Part shown: piece after piece, positions 27,694 to 36,697 of the stretch
Numbering within the stretch: position 1 is the first letter of the stretch
Layout of the letters: every line of letters starts with the position of its first letter
Source: Micromonospora sp. PLK6-60
GTDB lineage: Bacteria > Actinomycetota > Actinomycetes > Mycobacteriales > Micromonosporaceae
NCBI RefSeq assembly: GCF_019890675.1
Contig: NZ_JAIOAA010000004.1
Coordinates: 186,001 to 250,000 of the forward strand
DNA length: 64,000 nt
Direction: 5' to 3'
The notes under the pieces: generated by a model
Seen by the model: the letters and a program-made list of their open reading frames with translations, nothing else
Database searches by the model: none
Told to the model about the DNA's origin: nothing
Translations under genes and position numbers: made by a program

Positions 27694-29994
27694 GTGGCAG
27701 GTGGGGAGTCACCCGAGGTCAGCGGGCTGCGGAGCGAGAAGGCGGGCGACCGTCCCTGGCTCAGGCCGTCGGCGACCGCCGTGGACCGCGCCGGCATCAC
27801 CGAGTGGCGCAAGCAGGTCGACGCGTTGCACAACGAGATCCAGGCCGACCTCACCGTCGAGGGGTCGCACAGCCGGGTGCTCAACCCCGGGGTCAGCGTC
27901 GTCGTGCCGTCGTACCGTGGCGCCGGGCACATCGGGCGCTGCCTGGAGTCGATGGCCGCGCAGACCCTCGACCCGGCGCTGTTCGAGCTGATCGTGGTGT
28001 TGAACGGCCCCGAGGACGGCACCCGGGCGGTGCTGGAGGAGTTCCGCGCCGCCCACCCCGCGGTGACGGTGCGGATCGTGCGGCTGAGCCGGGCCGGGGC
28101 GTCCCGGGCCCGCAACGCCGGTATCGCCGCGGCGCGCCGGGAATACACCACCTTCGTCGACGACGACGACTACCTCTCGCCGAACTTCCTGGAGGTGCTG
28201 TACAGCCACGCCAGCCCCCAGGTGGTGCCGATCGCCGGGCTGGTGAACGTCGGGGCGGACGGCGTCGAGGACGCGGCCAACCCGATCAACACCATGCTGC
28301 TGGAGCACGACAGCAAGCTGACCGCGCCGGCCGAGGCGCGGGTGTGCACCACCTTCAACGCCTGCAAGCTGGTCGCCACCAGCCTGCTCCGCGACGTCTA
28401 CTACGACACCGACCTGGCCAGCGGCGAGGACGTGCTGTTCTGGATGACCGTGGTGGTGCGCGGGCACATCAACTTCTATCCCTGCCCGACCGAGGCGGTC
28501 TACTACCGCACCATGCGGGAGGGCTCGGTCTCCCGGCCGGAGCCGACCTTCGACTTCTCGGTGACCCAGCGGCTGGAAGTGATCACCCGGCTGGAGCGGC
28601 TGCTGCCCGAGTGCGACGTCCGCTCCCAGGAACTGCTCGCCACCCGGATCCGGGCGCAGACGGCCTTCCTCGCCGAGTACCTCAAGCGGCACCCGGACGA
28701 GTACCGCCGGGTGGTCGACGAGATCGACAGCTACCCGATCTACCACATGCCGTACGAGCGGATGAACGGCGTGCTGGAGCGGGGCCTGGTGATCGCCTAC
28801 GCCTTCCCGCCGTACGCCGACACCAGCGGCGTCGTGATGGGCAAGCGGGTGCGGATGATGGGCCGCGCCGCCGACGTCATCTACAACGCGATGGACCGGA
28901 TCCGGCCCACCGACGAGTCGCTGACCCGGATCTCCGGCCCGTTCATCAACCGCAAGGCGGCCCTGCCCACGCCGTCGTACTTCTCCGACTTCGGGTCGAT
29001 GGAGAAGTTCGCCCTGGCCGGCCTGAAGCAGATCGCGGAGTGGCAGGAAGCCCGCAAGGTGCCGTACCCGTGGATGTACAGCCGGGCGCACTTCGCCCAC
29101 TCGCACTTCCTGGCGGCGGCGTACAAGCTGGCGAACCCGGACGTGAAGTGGACCGCGGAGTTCTCCGACCCGCTGTCGCGGGACATCTCCGACGCCGAGC
29201 GCGGCACCCCGATCAAGGAGGGTGAGCTGCTCGACCGGCTGCGTACCGGGCTGACCGAGCTGGGCCTGCCGGTGCCGGACACCACCAACTGCTTCATCTG
29301 GACCGAGGAGGTCGCGTACGCCCTGGCGGACGAGATCATCTTCACCAACGAGAACCAGATGGAGTACATGCTCAGCTACTGCTCCAACCCGGAGCTGGCG
29401 GAGGTCGCCCGGAAGAAGGCGGTCGTCTCCCCGCACCCGACGCTGTCGCCGAACTTCTACTCGATGACCGAGACCGATTACCCGCTGGAGCCCGGGGTCG
29501 CGCACATCGCGTACTTCGGCAACTTCTACGCCACCCGGGGCCTGGACGACGTGCTGGCGGGGATCGCCGCGCAGGACTCGTGGACCCGCGCCCGGCTGCG
29601 CATGCACGTGTTCACCACCAAGCCGGAGGAGCTGCAGAAGCGGGCCGCCGAGCTGGGCATCTCCGACGCGGTGCGGGTCGGCCCGTACGCCCAGTACCTG
29701 GGCTTCCTGAACCTGACCACCAAGTTCGACTGCCTGCTGGTCAACGACGCGCTCACCGGCGACAGCCACGCGCAGAACCCGTACCTGCCGTCGAAGTGGT
29801 CGGACTACAAGGGCAGCGGCAGCCCGGTCTGGGGTCTGGTCGAGGCGGGCAGCCCGCTCAGCCGGCAGCCGCTGCACTTCCAGTCCCCGGTCGGGGACGT
29901 GGCGGCGGCCGCGGAGGTGCTGGCCCGGATCGTCCGGGACAAGGTGGGCGAGCGCCCGGCGGCGGAGCTGACCTCGGCCGACCAGCCGGTCTGA
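27694..29994 (+). CDS. Two-module glycosyltransferase (GT2 plus GT4-like)
   Basis: A 766-residue protein with two catalytic modules. Residues about 66-300 form a GT-A (GT2) domain: GVSVVVPSYRGAGHIGRCLESM, the RNAGIAAARRE segment and the metal-binding DDDD at 156-159 (TTFVDDDDYLSP). From about residue 365 a GT-B domain begins with LVIAYAFPPYADTSGVVMGKRVRMM and continues to VAHIAYFGNFYATRGLDDVLAGI and the last helix near the C-terminus. GTG 27694, with gaggag seven bases before it, is preferred to ATG 27673. Two successive sugar additions to a cell-surface polymer are the likely role; donor and acceptor are unknown. Confidence 0.85.
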   Translation: MAGGESPEVSGLRSEKAGDRPWLRPSATAVDRAGITEWRKQVDALHNEIQADLTVEGSHSRVLNPGVSVVVPSYRGAGHIGRCLESMAAQTLDPALFELIVVLNGPEDGTRAVLEEFRAAHPAVTVRIVRLSRAGASRARNAGIAAARREYTTFVDDDDYLSPNFLEVLYSHASPQVVPIAGLVNVGADGVEDAANPINTMLLEHDSKLTAPAEARVCTTFNACKLVATSLLRDVYYDTDLASGEDVLFWMTVVVRGHINFYPCPTEAVYYRTMREGSVSRPEPTFDFSVTQRLEVITRLERLLPECDVRSQELLATRIRAQTAFLAEYLKRHPDEYRRVVDEIDSYPIYHMPYERMNGVLERGLVIAYAFPPYADTSGVVMGKRVRMMGRAADVIYNAMDRIRPTDESLTRISGPFINRKAALPTPSYFSDFGSMEKFALAGLKQIAEWQEARKVPYPWMYSRAHFAHSHFLAAAYKLANPDVKWTAEFSDPLSRDISDAERGTPIKEGELLDRLRTGLTELGLPVPDTTNCFIWTEEVAYALADEIIFTNENQMEYMLSYCSNPELAEVARKKAVVSPHPTLSPNFYSMTETDYPLEPGVAHIAYFGNFYATRGLDDVLAGIAAQDSWTRARLRMHVFTTKPEELQKRAAELGISDAVRVGPYAQYLGFLNLTTKFDCLLVNDALTGDSHAQNPYLPSKWSDYKGSGSPVWGLVEAGSPLSRQPLHFQSPVGDVAAAAEVLARIVRDKVGERPAAELTSADQPV

Positions 29995-30091
29995 GCCCAC
30001 CTTCGGAACCAACAGGCCACACCTCTGGCATGCTGCCGGAGGGGCAGGGGCGCCGCTGGGGCGCCCGACCAACGATTGCTGGAAGGCTCTG

Positions 30092-31174
30092 ATGCCCGAT
30101 CTCGTCCTGCACGTCACCGGTGCCCGGCCGAACTTCCCGAAGGCGGCCCCGGTCATCCGCGCCCTCGCCGAACTCGGCGTGCCGCAGGAACTCATCCACA
30201 CCGGTCAGCACTACGACGAGCGGATGTCGGATGTGTTCTTCCGCGAGCTCGGCCTGCCGAAGCCGGACGTGAACCTGGGCGTCGGCTCGGGTAGCCACGC
30301 GGTGCAGACCGCGGCGATCATGACCGGCCTGGAGGAGATCTTCCTGTCCCGCCGGCCGGGCATGGTCGTGGTCTACGGCGACGTCAACTCCACGGTCGCG
30401 GCGGCGCTGGTGGCGTCGAAGCTGCAGATCCCGGTCGCGCACGTCGAGGCCGGCCTGCGCAGCTTCGACATGACCATGCCCGAGGAGATCAACCGGCTGG
30501 TCACCGACCGGCTCTCCGACCTGCTCCTGGCCACCAGCCCGGACGCGATCGCCCACCTCGGCAACGAGGGCACCGACCCGGACAAGATCCACCTGGTCGG
30601 CAACCCGATGATCGACACCCTGCTGGCGAACCTGGACCGCTTCGACGCGGACCGGGCGCGCGCCGATTACGGGCTGGACGACCGCTACATCGTGGCGACC
30701 CTGCACCGCCCCGGCAACGTCGACGACCCGGCCGACGCCGCCGCGCTGGTGAAGGCGATGCACGCGGTGGCCGACCAGGCCGAGATCGTGCTGCCGCTGC
30801 ACCCGCGGGGCCGCGCCCGGCTGGAGGCCGCCGGCCTCTTCGACCACCCCAAGCTGCGGGTCATCGACCCGCTGGGGTACGTCGACTTCCTCGGCCTGGT
30901 CCGGGGGGCCGCCGCGGTGGTCACCGACTCCGGCGGCGTCCAGGAGGAGACCACCATGCTCGGCGTGCCGTGCCTGACCCTGCGGCCCAACACCGAGCGG
31001 CCGGTGACCATCACCCACGGCACCAACCGGCTGGTGACCCGCGACGCGCTGCCGCAGATCGTCGCCGAGGTGCTGGCCGCGGGCCGCAGCGAGACCTGGC
31101 CCACCCCGCCGCTGTGGGACGGGTCGGCCGGCCGGCGGATCGCCGCGGTGATCGCCGGGCATCTGCGCGGCTGA
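30092..31174 (+). CDS. wecB: UDP-N-acetylglucosamine 2-epimerase (non-hydrolysing)
   Basis: A 360-residue epimerase converting UDP-GlcNAc to UDP-ManNAc. Typical segments: VTGARPNFPKAAPVIRAL, IHTGQHYDERMSDVFF, VVYGDVNSTVAAAL, HVEAGLRSFDMTMPEEINR, VATLHRPGNVD and TDSGGVQEETTMLGVPCLTLRPNTERPVT. ATG 30092 has ggaagg upstream. With the dehydrogenase at 25287-26549 it would supply ManNAcA units for a surface polymer. The two are on opposite strands, separated by two genes, so they are not cotranscribed. Confidence 0.96.
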   Translation: MPDLVLHVTGARPNFPKAAPVIRALAELGVPQELIHTGQHYDERMSDVFFRELGLPKPDVNLGVGSGSHAVQTAAIMTGLEEIFLSRRPGMVVVYGDVNSTVAAALVASKLQIPVAHVEAGLRSFDMTMPEEINRLVTDRLSDLLLATSPDAIAHLGNEGTDPDKIHLVGNPMIDTLLANLDRFDADRARADYGLDDRYIVATLHRPGNVDDPADAAALVKAMHAVADQAEIVLPLHPRGRARLEAAGLFDHPKLRVIDPLGYVDFLGLVRGAAAVVTDSGGVQEETTMLGVPCLTLRPNTERPVTITHGTNRLVTRDALPQIVAEVLAAGRSETWPTPPLWDGSAGRRIAAVIAGHLRG

Positions 31175-31195
31175 GCGCCACCCGACGAACGACTC

Positions 31196-31227
31196 GGCGC
31201 CCGCCACCTTCGAAGGTGGCGGGCGCC
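31196..31227. terminator. wecB terminator hairpin
   Basis: A perfect 32-base palindrome, GGCGCCCGCCACCTTC followed at once by its complement, then gattcttg. The loop must open a few central pairs. It lies 22 bases after wecB, and the dispersed palindrome copy 2 follows 28 bases later. Confidence 0.88.
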
Positions 31228-31254
31228 GATTCTTGTCGCCCGGCGGGGCGACGG

Positions 31255-31310
31255 GGTGTCAAGCGGGGGCCCCGCCTATACCGAATGCGTTAACAGGGGG
31301 CCCCTCCTTT
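31255..31310. repeat. Dispersed palindromic element, copy 2
   Basis: It reads GGTGTCAAGCGGGGGCCCC at the left, a CTATACCGAATGC middle and GTTAACAGGGGGCCCC then TCCTTT at the right. It matches copies 1 and 3 in both ends, though its arms pair imperfectly. It lies five bases before the stop codon of the minus-strand methyltransferase gene, so it forms that gene's 3' end. Confidence 0.8.
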
Positions 31311-31314
31311 CGCC

Positions 31315-32457
31315 TCAGGCGACGGGTTGCCCGGTGCGGGGCTCCGCGGGCGTCCAGTTGCCGGGGGTGCTGGTACGCAGCACCGAGGCGTCCTTCTCCA
31401 GCTTCAGCCGCTCCTCGGTGATCGTCGGCGCCGCCTCGCGCCAGAGCTGGACCACCTCCTGCTCGTCCTTGCGGATCAGGTCGTCGAGCACCACCACGGC
31501 GTCGTCGGCGAGCCGGTCGCCGAGCAGCGGCATGGCCGGGAAGCGGGCGTGCGGGCCGGTGTCGGCGGGCGGGCCGTCCACGAAGAGCAGGCCGATGCGG
31601 TCCAGGTCCCGCCAGGCGTCGGCGGCGTACCAGCGGTAGGTCTCGCCGCCCACCTCGATCGGCTCCAGCGGCGCGTGCCGCACCTCGGCCAGGTCCGCCA
31701 CCCCGTGCGCGTTGAGCAGGGCGACGGTGCGCCGGGCGTACTCCTCGTCGTGCTCCAGGGCGACCACCTTGCCGTCGATGCCGAACTGCCGCATGGCCAG
31801 GGCGGACCAGAGCGTGGAGAGACCGCTGCCGCACTCGACCACCAGCTTCGGGCGCTCGTCGCGCAGGATGCTCACCAGCACCAGCAGCACGTCCGGCGAG
31901 GCCGCCCAGCCGCGCATCGGCGGGACCCGGTTGCCGACCGGGATCATCGCGTAGAGGTTGAGCAGCGCCTCCACCCCGCGGTACGCGTTGGCGTTCTCCT
32001 GCCGGGTGACCAGCTTGCCGTAGTCCTCGCAGCGGGCGACGGCCTTGGCCAGCCGCTCGACGCCGGCGTCGGCGGCCTTGCGCTCCTTGCCGAAGTGCTC
32101 GGTCAGCCGCTTGTCGAACTGGCTGCGCAGCTGCTGGTCGTGGTCCCGCAGCCGCTGGTCGAGGTGGTCGCGGCCGGACTCGACGAGCTTGCTGAGCCGC
32201 CAGAGGTTGTATCGGTGCTGGCGGTTGGAGCGGAGGATGGCGATCACCACCAGCCCGATCAGCACCACCAGCAGCACCGTGTTGGCGTCTCCCGCGCCGG
32301 CGGCGCCGACCGCGATCGCCGCCACGGCGGTCACGACCGCCACGAGGATCACCGCGGCCGGCTGGGCCAGCTGCCGGCCGAGCGCCGCGAGGCCCTGCCG
32401 TGCCGAGCGGGGGCCCGGTGGGGCCGCCGCGCCGTGCCGCTCGTCGGTGCTCTGCAT
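31315..32457 (-). CDS. Membrane-tethered class I methyltransferase
   Basis: A 380-residue protein. Two transmembrane helices near the N-terminus (PAAVILVAVVTAVAAIAVGA and TVLLVVLIGLVVIAILRS) are followed by a long charged coiled coil (about residues 75-160). The C-terminal SAM-dependent methyltransferase domain contains VVECGSGLSTLWSALAM, KVVALEHDEEYARRTVALL, LLFVDGPP and AVVVLDDLIRKDE. ATG 32457, with caggag nearby, is chosen over an upstream ATG. It would methylate a lipid-linked or nascent glycan at the membrane. Its target is inferred from context only. Confidence 0.85.
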   Translation of the reverse strand: MQSTDERHGAAAPPGPRSARQGLAALGRQLAQPAAVILVAVVTAVAAIAVGAAGAGDANTVLLVVLIGLVVIAILRSNRQHRYNLWRLSKLVESGRDHLDQRLRDHDQQLRSQFDKRLTEHFGKERKAADAGVERLAKAVARCEDYGKLVTRQENANAYRGVEALLNLYAMIPVGNRVPPMRGWAASPDVLLVLVSILRDERPKLVVECGSGLSTLWSALAMRQFGIDGKVVALEHDEEYARRTVALLNAHGVADLAEVRHAPLEPIEVGGETYRWYAADAWRDLDRIGLLFVDGPPADTGPHARFPAMPLLGDRLADDAVVVLDDLIRKDEQEVVQLWREAAPTITEERLKLEKDASVLRTSTPGNWTPAEPRTGQPVA

Positions 32458-32499
32458 CGGCGCTCCTGGGAATGAGTTGGAAGTCTGCGGGCTGCGGGC

Positions 32500-32530
32500 A
32501 TTATATGGCCGCGTCAACGATCGGAATCAA
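32500..32530 (-). promoter_or_regulatory. Promoter of the methyltransferase gene
   Basis: On the minus strand TATAAT (32505-32500) is preceded by TTGATT (32530-32525) with a 19-base spacer. The -10 is perfect and lies in an unusually AT-rich patch (32500-32560). Confidence 0.55.
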
Positions 32531-32554
32531 GGGCGCAAACTATTGCGAAACAAG

Positions 32555-32596
32555 GGAACGGGCGGTCTCGGCTGCATCACCGAGGCCGCCCGTTCC
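32555..32596 (-). terminator. Terminator of the 32615-34591 gene
   Basis: GGAACGGGCGG and CCGCCCGTTCC close a stem whose inner part pairs CCTCGG with CCGAGA-type bases around an 8-9-base loop. On the minus strand the stem is followed by cttgtttcg, giving a partial U-tail. Confidence 0.85.
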
Positions 32597-32614
32597 AGGG
32601 TGCCGGTCCGCCCG

Positions 32615-34591
32615 TCAGCTCGTGCTGTAGCCGGCGAAATAGCTGCGGGCCCGCTCCACGTCACCGTGCAGCAGCGCCGCCCAGGCATCGATCACCGCGG
32701 TCGGGTTGACCTTCTCGCGCATCTCGGCCCGGGCCGCGGCGGACCGCTCCGCCCACACCTCGGGGTCGGCGTTGGCCAGCACCGCGGCGGCGGCGTCCGG
32801 CACCGACCCGGGGATCCACCGGTTGTCGTAGATGTCCCGCGCGCCGGGCCACGGCCGGATCACCGGCGCCGCGCCGGAGGCCATGCCCTCGGCCAGGCCG
32901 AGGTGGAAGCTCTCGATGTCGCTCATCGACAGGATGTTGCCGACCTTGCGGTACCAGCGGCCCATGTCCCGGCCGGGGGCGTCGAAGACCACCGCGCCGC
33001 GCAGCAGCGGGTCACGCTCGATGCGCTCCTGGCACCAGCCCACGTACTCCCGCTCCTCGGCCTTCGGCCAGACGTACTCGTTCTGCCAGGGCGGCAGGGA
33101 GCGGACGAACATGGTGAACCGGCGGTCCTCCCGGCGCACCTCGGCCAGCAGGTCCAGGGCCAGGTCGAACCGCTTGTTGGACCACTCCATGCCGACGAAG
33201 CCGATGTTGAACCGGGCCCCGGGCAGCTTGGGGCGGTCGACCCAGTCCACGTCGAGGAAGTTGGGGATGTAGACCAGCTTCTCCTGCGGCCAGCCGATCT
33301 CGTTGCGGATCCGCCGGCCGATCGGCGGGGAGACGTGCACGACCGCGTCGACCTTGTCGATGTCGATCATCGCCGGGTACGGCGCGTCCAGCTCGAAGCG
33401 GTGCAGCCGGACCACCAGGAACTGGTGGGGCTTCTTGCGCTCGGCGAACCAGGCGGCACTGGGCCGCGCCCACTCCGCGATGATCACGTCCGAGGTGTCG
33501 GCGAGCTGCTCGGTGCGGTCGGTCTTGATCGAGACCCGGGGCCAGTCGTCGAGGGTGATGTCCAGGTCGGTGCGGGTGTCCAGGCGGTGCGCCAGCTCCC
33601 GGATGAACTTCAGGTCGTACCCCGAGATCATCGTGTCCAGGGTGCGGTCCGGCTGCGCCGGCCCCTGCGGCAGGGTCGCCGCCAGCACCTCCCGGGCCCC
33701 CCGCTCCTGCGCCTGCGCCGTCCACTCGGTCGGGAAGGTCTCCGGCAGGCCGGGCATCGGGGTGCTCTTGGCCTCCTGGTCCCAGCCGAGCCGGTTCGCC
33801 GGAGCCCAGGCCGCGTCCGTGCCGCGCAGCCGGGCGGCGGGGAACGAGTACGGCATCTCCTCCCGCGCGGACGGCGCGTCGGGCAGCAGCAGCCGGCGCC
33901 ACAGCGCCAGCTCCGCCGCCTCGGGGGCCACGTCGTCGGGGAGCTCGTCCTCGGCCACGCCCGCGCAGTCCGGGCACGGCCGGTCGGCGGCCAGCGGCGG
34001 CAGCACCACGACCCGCGGGCGGGCGCTCACCGTGCCCCGCTCCACCGACTCCCGGGCCATCTGGCTGTCGGTGATGAAGCCGCCGATCTTGCCGGCCACG
34101 GCGTCCAGCTCGTCGGCGTACCCCGACTCGGCGCCCTGGATGATCCGCTCGGCCGGCAGGGCCAGCGACCAGATCAGCCGACCCGGCAAGCCGCCGGCCA
34201 GCGCGGCCGCGGCGGCGCGCGGCGACTCCGCCACGATCAGCGCGGCGCCCGCCAGGCCCGGCACCGGCTGCGGCGGCGCGGGCGCCACCACCGGCACGGG
34301 CGCCGGCCGGCGCTGCTGCTGCACCGCGCGGCGGGACCGGCGGTACGCCTTCACCAGCGGCTGCCGCAGCGACGGGGCCAGCCAGGCCAGCTTCGGCTGC
34401 TGCGGCGGCGCGGGGCGCTTCGGCTGCGGCTTGGGCGGCGGCTGCCAGGTCGTCTCGGCCACGCTCGCCCCGGCGGCGGTGAACGCCGACCGGAACGTGT
34501 TGCGCCAGCAGCAGACCCCGGGCAGATCGGGCCAGCGTCCGTCGCGCAGGAGCACCACGGGCATGGCCCGGTCAGGGCTGGCAGCTTCCAT
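32615..34591 (-). CDS. Glycosyltransferase (GT-B type, C-terminal)
   Basis: A 658-residue protein starting at ATG 34591. Residues about 50-130 are Pro/Arg-rich with many PKP/PAPV elements. A Cys pair (DRPCPDC) stands near residue 200. The C-terminal 300 residues look like a GT4-like domain: DVIIAEWARPSAAWFAERK, IDKVDAVVHVSPPIGRRI, LVYIPNFLDVDWVDRPKLPG, FNIGFVGMEWSNKRFDLALDLLAEVRR, and the nucleotide-binding FHLGLAEGMASGAAPVI with the E-x7-E arrangement. Its donor and acceptor are unknown. It is divergent from the sulfotransferase-like gene. Confidence 0.78.
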   Translation of the reverse strand: MEAASPDRAMPVVLLRDGRWPDLPGVCCWRNTFRSAFTAAGASVAETTWQPPPKPQPKRPAPPQQPKLAWLAPSLRQPLVKAYRRSRRAVQQQRRPAPVPVVAPAPPQPVPGLAGAALIVAESPRAAAAALAGGLPGRLIWSLALPAERIIQGAESGYADELDAVAGKIGGFITDSQMARESVERGTVSARPRVVVLPPLAADRPCPDCAGVAEDELPDDVAPEAAELALWRRLLLPDAPSAREEMPYSFPAARLRGTDAAWAPANRLGWDQEAKSTPMPGLPETFPTEWTAQAQERGAREVLAATLPQGPAQPDRTLDTMISGYDLKFIRELAHRLDTRTDLDITLDDWPRVSIKTDRTEQLADTSDVIIAEWARPSAAWFAERKKPHQFLVVRLHRFELDAPYPAMIDIDKVDAVVHVSPPIGRRIRNEIGWPQEKLVYIPNFLDVDWVDRPKLPGARFNIGFVGMEWSNKRFDLALDLLAEVRREDRRFTMFVRSLPPWQNEYVWPKAEEREYVGWCQERIERDPLLRGAVVFDAPGRDMGRWYRKVGNILSMSDIESFHLGLAEGMASGAAPVIRPWPGARDIYDNRWIPGSVPDAAAAVLANADPEVWAERSAAARAEMREKVNPTAVIDAWAALLHGDVERARSYFAGYSTS

Positions 34592-34670
34592 CGGGTGGGG
34601 TCCCCTTCTTGGGCCGGCCCCCGGGTCCTGTGCCCCGGAACGGGCCCTGGTCGTGTTGGCGGAAAAGGGT

Positions 34671-34682
34671 GGTGACGTCACC
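34671..34682. promoter_or_regulatory. GGTGACGTCACC palindrome
   Basis: A perfect 12-bp palindrome in the 275-base region between divergent genes, 80 bases before the glycosyltransferase start and 184 before the sulfotransferase-like start. It could be a dimeric regulator site; no proof. Nothing else in this gap is clear. Confidence 0.3.
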
Positions 34683-34866
34683 GGTGGCCCGGCGGTGGCG
34701 GGCCCGCGTTGAGGAGCGCGACCGACGGTGGCAACTTCGCTGACAGGATAGACCGGGCCCGTCGGCGAAGGGGAGCAGGCTTCACCCGGCGGGGCGGCGG
34801 CCCGGCCCTCGGGTAGAGTCGCCCGGGTCCCGCCCGGGTCCCCTGCCGTGCGGACCGATTCTCGAC

Positions 34867-35655
34867 GTGGAGAACCCGTTGCGCGCACCCCTCGCGTCCC
34901 GGCTGAGCCGCCGTGCCGACGACAGCCGCCAGTACCGCTATGTCTTCGTGGTCACCTACGGGCGATCCGGGTCGACGCTGCTGATGGGCCTGCTCAACAC
35001 CATCCCGGGCTACCGGATCCGGGGCGAGAACGACAACTCGCTGTACGGGCTCTACCAGGCGTGCGCGGCGATCCGGGAGGCGTACCCGAAGCGGGCGGAG
35101 AACGCCTGGTCCACCGGCGACCCGTGGTACGGCGCGGACCGCTGGCGGCCGGACGCGTACCGGCGGGCGCTGCTCGACGCGTTCGTCGGGCACGTGCTGC
35201 GGCCCGAGCCCGGCGACCGGGTGCTGGGCTTCAAGGAGATCCGGTACACCGCCGAGCACATCAAGGACCTGGCCGGCTACCTGGACTTCCTGCGCACCGC
35301 CTTCCCGCAGTCGAAGATCATCTTCAATCACCGGCTCCCCGCCGACGTGGCGAAGAGCGCCTGGTGGGCGCAGAACCCCAAGGCGCTGGAACGGATCAAG
35401 GCCGCCGACGCCCGGTTCAACCAGGTGCCGGCGGACGACCGGCACTTCCACTTCCACTTCGACCGGATCGACGACAGCCTGGACAACATCCGGGAGCTGT
35501 TCGGCTTCCTCGGCGAGGAGTTGGACGAGGAGCGGATCCGGGCCACCCTGGCCACCCCGCACTCCTACCAGCCCGGGGAGGCGCCGGCCGGCTCGCCCGC
35601 CCGCCGGGCCCGCAACCTCGCCCGGCGGGTCATCGTCCGGCTGCGCCGGCCCTGA
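34867..35655 (+). CDS. Sulfotransferase-like protein
   Basis: A 262-residue protein of the sulfotransferase superfamily (Stf0/LPS-sulfotransferase-like). The 5'-phosphosulfate loop is VTYGRSGSTLLMGLL at residues 29-43, and LGFKEIRYTAEHIKDLAGYLDFL and KIIFNHR are equivalent to the strand-3 and 3'-phosphate parts (the Arg of FNHRLPADVAKSAWW). The C-terminus is basic (RRARNLARRVIVRLRR). It would transfer sulfate from PAPS to a surface glycan or lipid. GTG 34867 has no convincing RBS, so the start is moderate. The fold is fairly secure; sulfate as the donor group is inferred. Confidence 0.82.
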   Translation: MENPLRAPLASRLSRRADDSRQYRYVFVVTYGRSGSTLLMGLLNTIPGYRIRGENDNSLYGLYQACAAIREAYPKRAENAWSTGDPWYGADRWRPDAYRRALLDAFVGHVLRPEPGDRVLGFKEIRYTAEHIKDLAGYLDFLRTAFPQSKIIFNHRLPADVAKSAWWAQNPKALERIKAADARFNQVPADDRHFHFHFDRIDDSLDNIRELFGFLGEELDEERIRATLATPHSYQPGEAPAGSPARRARNLARRVIVRLRRP

Positions 35656-35698
35656 CCGGACACCGTCGGACGATCCGGGTCGGACCGACCGGCGCGGC

Positions 35699-36697
35699 TC
35701 AGCCGCCCCGGCCCAGCCGGCGGTAGACGGCCCGCAGCCCGGCGTACGACCGCCAGTCGTCCCGGGCCACCAGCCGGTGCTTCAGGCCGGCCACGCCCCC
35801 GGGCAGCGGGTAACCGTCGGCCGGCAACCGCCGCCGGTAGTCGCCGGCCATCCGGTGGAAGAACGACTCCCGCAGGTCCGGCGGCACCCGCCGCTCGTTG
35901 CCGACGATGACCAGATAGTGGTCGATCATGACGCGGAACAGGTCGGCGCGGAACCGGTCGTACCGGGGCGCCGCCGCGTCCACCAGGTCGAAGAGGCGCT
36001 CGTACTGGTCGAAGACCTCGAAGTGCCGGCGGCTGGGCGTCTTGGTGATCGCCCCGACGTCGCCCCGCTGGCGGTAGCAGTAGCAGACCCGGTCGAGCAG
36101 GTCGATGCTGCCCGCCGCCATCAGCAGCGCGTGGCTGTACGAGACGTCCTCGTACCAGCCGGGGGCGAAGCGCAGGCCGATCCGGTCCAGCAGCCGCCGC
36201 CGGACCACCTTGGTGCACGCCGACTGGGCCAGCCGCAGCAGCGCCGGCCGGTCCGCCAGCGTGATCGGCGCGGGCGGGCGCGCCAGCGCGCCGGGCGGGG
36301 TGCCGGGCAGCACCCGGCCGTCGTCGAAGACCTCCTGGTGGTCCACCACCAGCACGTCCGGCTCGGTCTCGGCCAGCCGGGCCAGCACCGCCCCGACCGA
36401 GCCCGCCGGCACCCAGTCGTCGGCGTCGACGAACCACACGTACCGCCCGCGGGCCTGGGCCAGGCCGGCGTTGCGGGCGCCGCTGAGGCCGGCGTTCTCG
36501 GCCAGGTGCAGCACCCGCACCCGACGGTCCCGCTCGGCGTACGCGTCGAGCAGGGCCGGGCTGCCGTCCGGCGAGCGGTCGTCGACCGCCACGATCTCCA
36601 GCTCGGTGGTCGGCTCGGCGAGCAGCGAATCCAGGCAGGCCGGGAGGAACTGCTCCACGGCGTACACCGGTACCACCACGGAGAGGGTCGGGGTCAC
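35699..36697 (-). CDS. GT2 family glycosyltransferase
   Basis: A 332-residue GT-A enzyme: LSVVVPVYAVEQFLPACLDSLL, EIVAVDDRSPDGSPALL, NAGLSGARNAGLAQARGRYVWFVDADDW (metal-binding D-A-D), and a C-terminal helical part with WYEDVSYSHALLMAAG. The family includes teichoic-acid and capsule transferases. The start is GTG 36697, which overlaps the upstream gene's stop as GTGA, so these two and the next gene form a tightly coupled three-gene unit of transferases (35699-40202). Confidence 0.9.
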   Translation of the reverse strand: MTPTLSVVVPVYAVEQFLPACLDSLLAEPTTELEIVAVDDRSPDGSPALLDAYAERDRRVRVLHLAENAGLSGARNAGLAQARGRYVWFVDADDWVPAGSVGAVLARLAETEPDVLVVDHQEVFDDGRVLPGTPPGALARPPAPITLADRPALLRLAQSACTKVVRRRLLDRIGLRFAPGWYEDVSYSHALLMAAGSIDLLDRVCYCYRQRGDVGAITKTPSRRHFEVFDQYERLFDLVDAAAPRYDRFRADLFRVMIDHYLVIVGNERRVPPDLRESFFHRMAGDYRRRLPADGYPLPGGVAGLKHRLVARDDWRSYAGLRAVYRRLGRGG

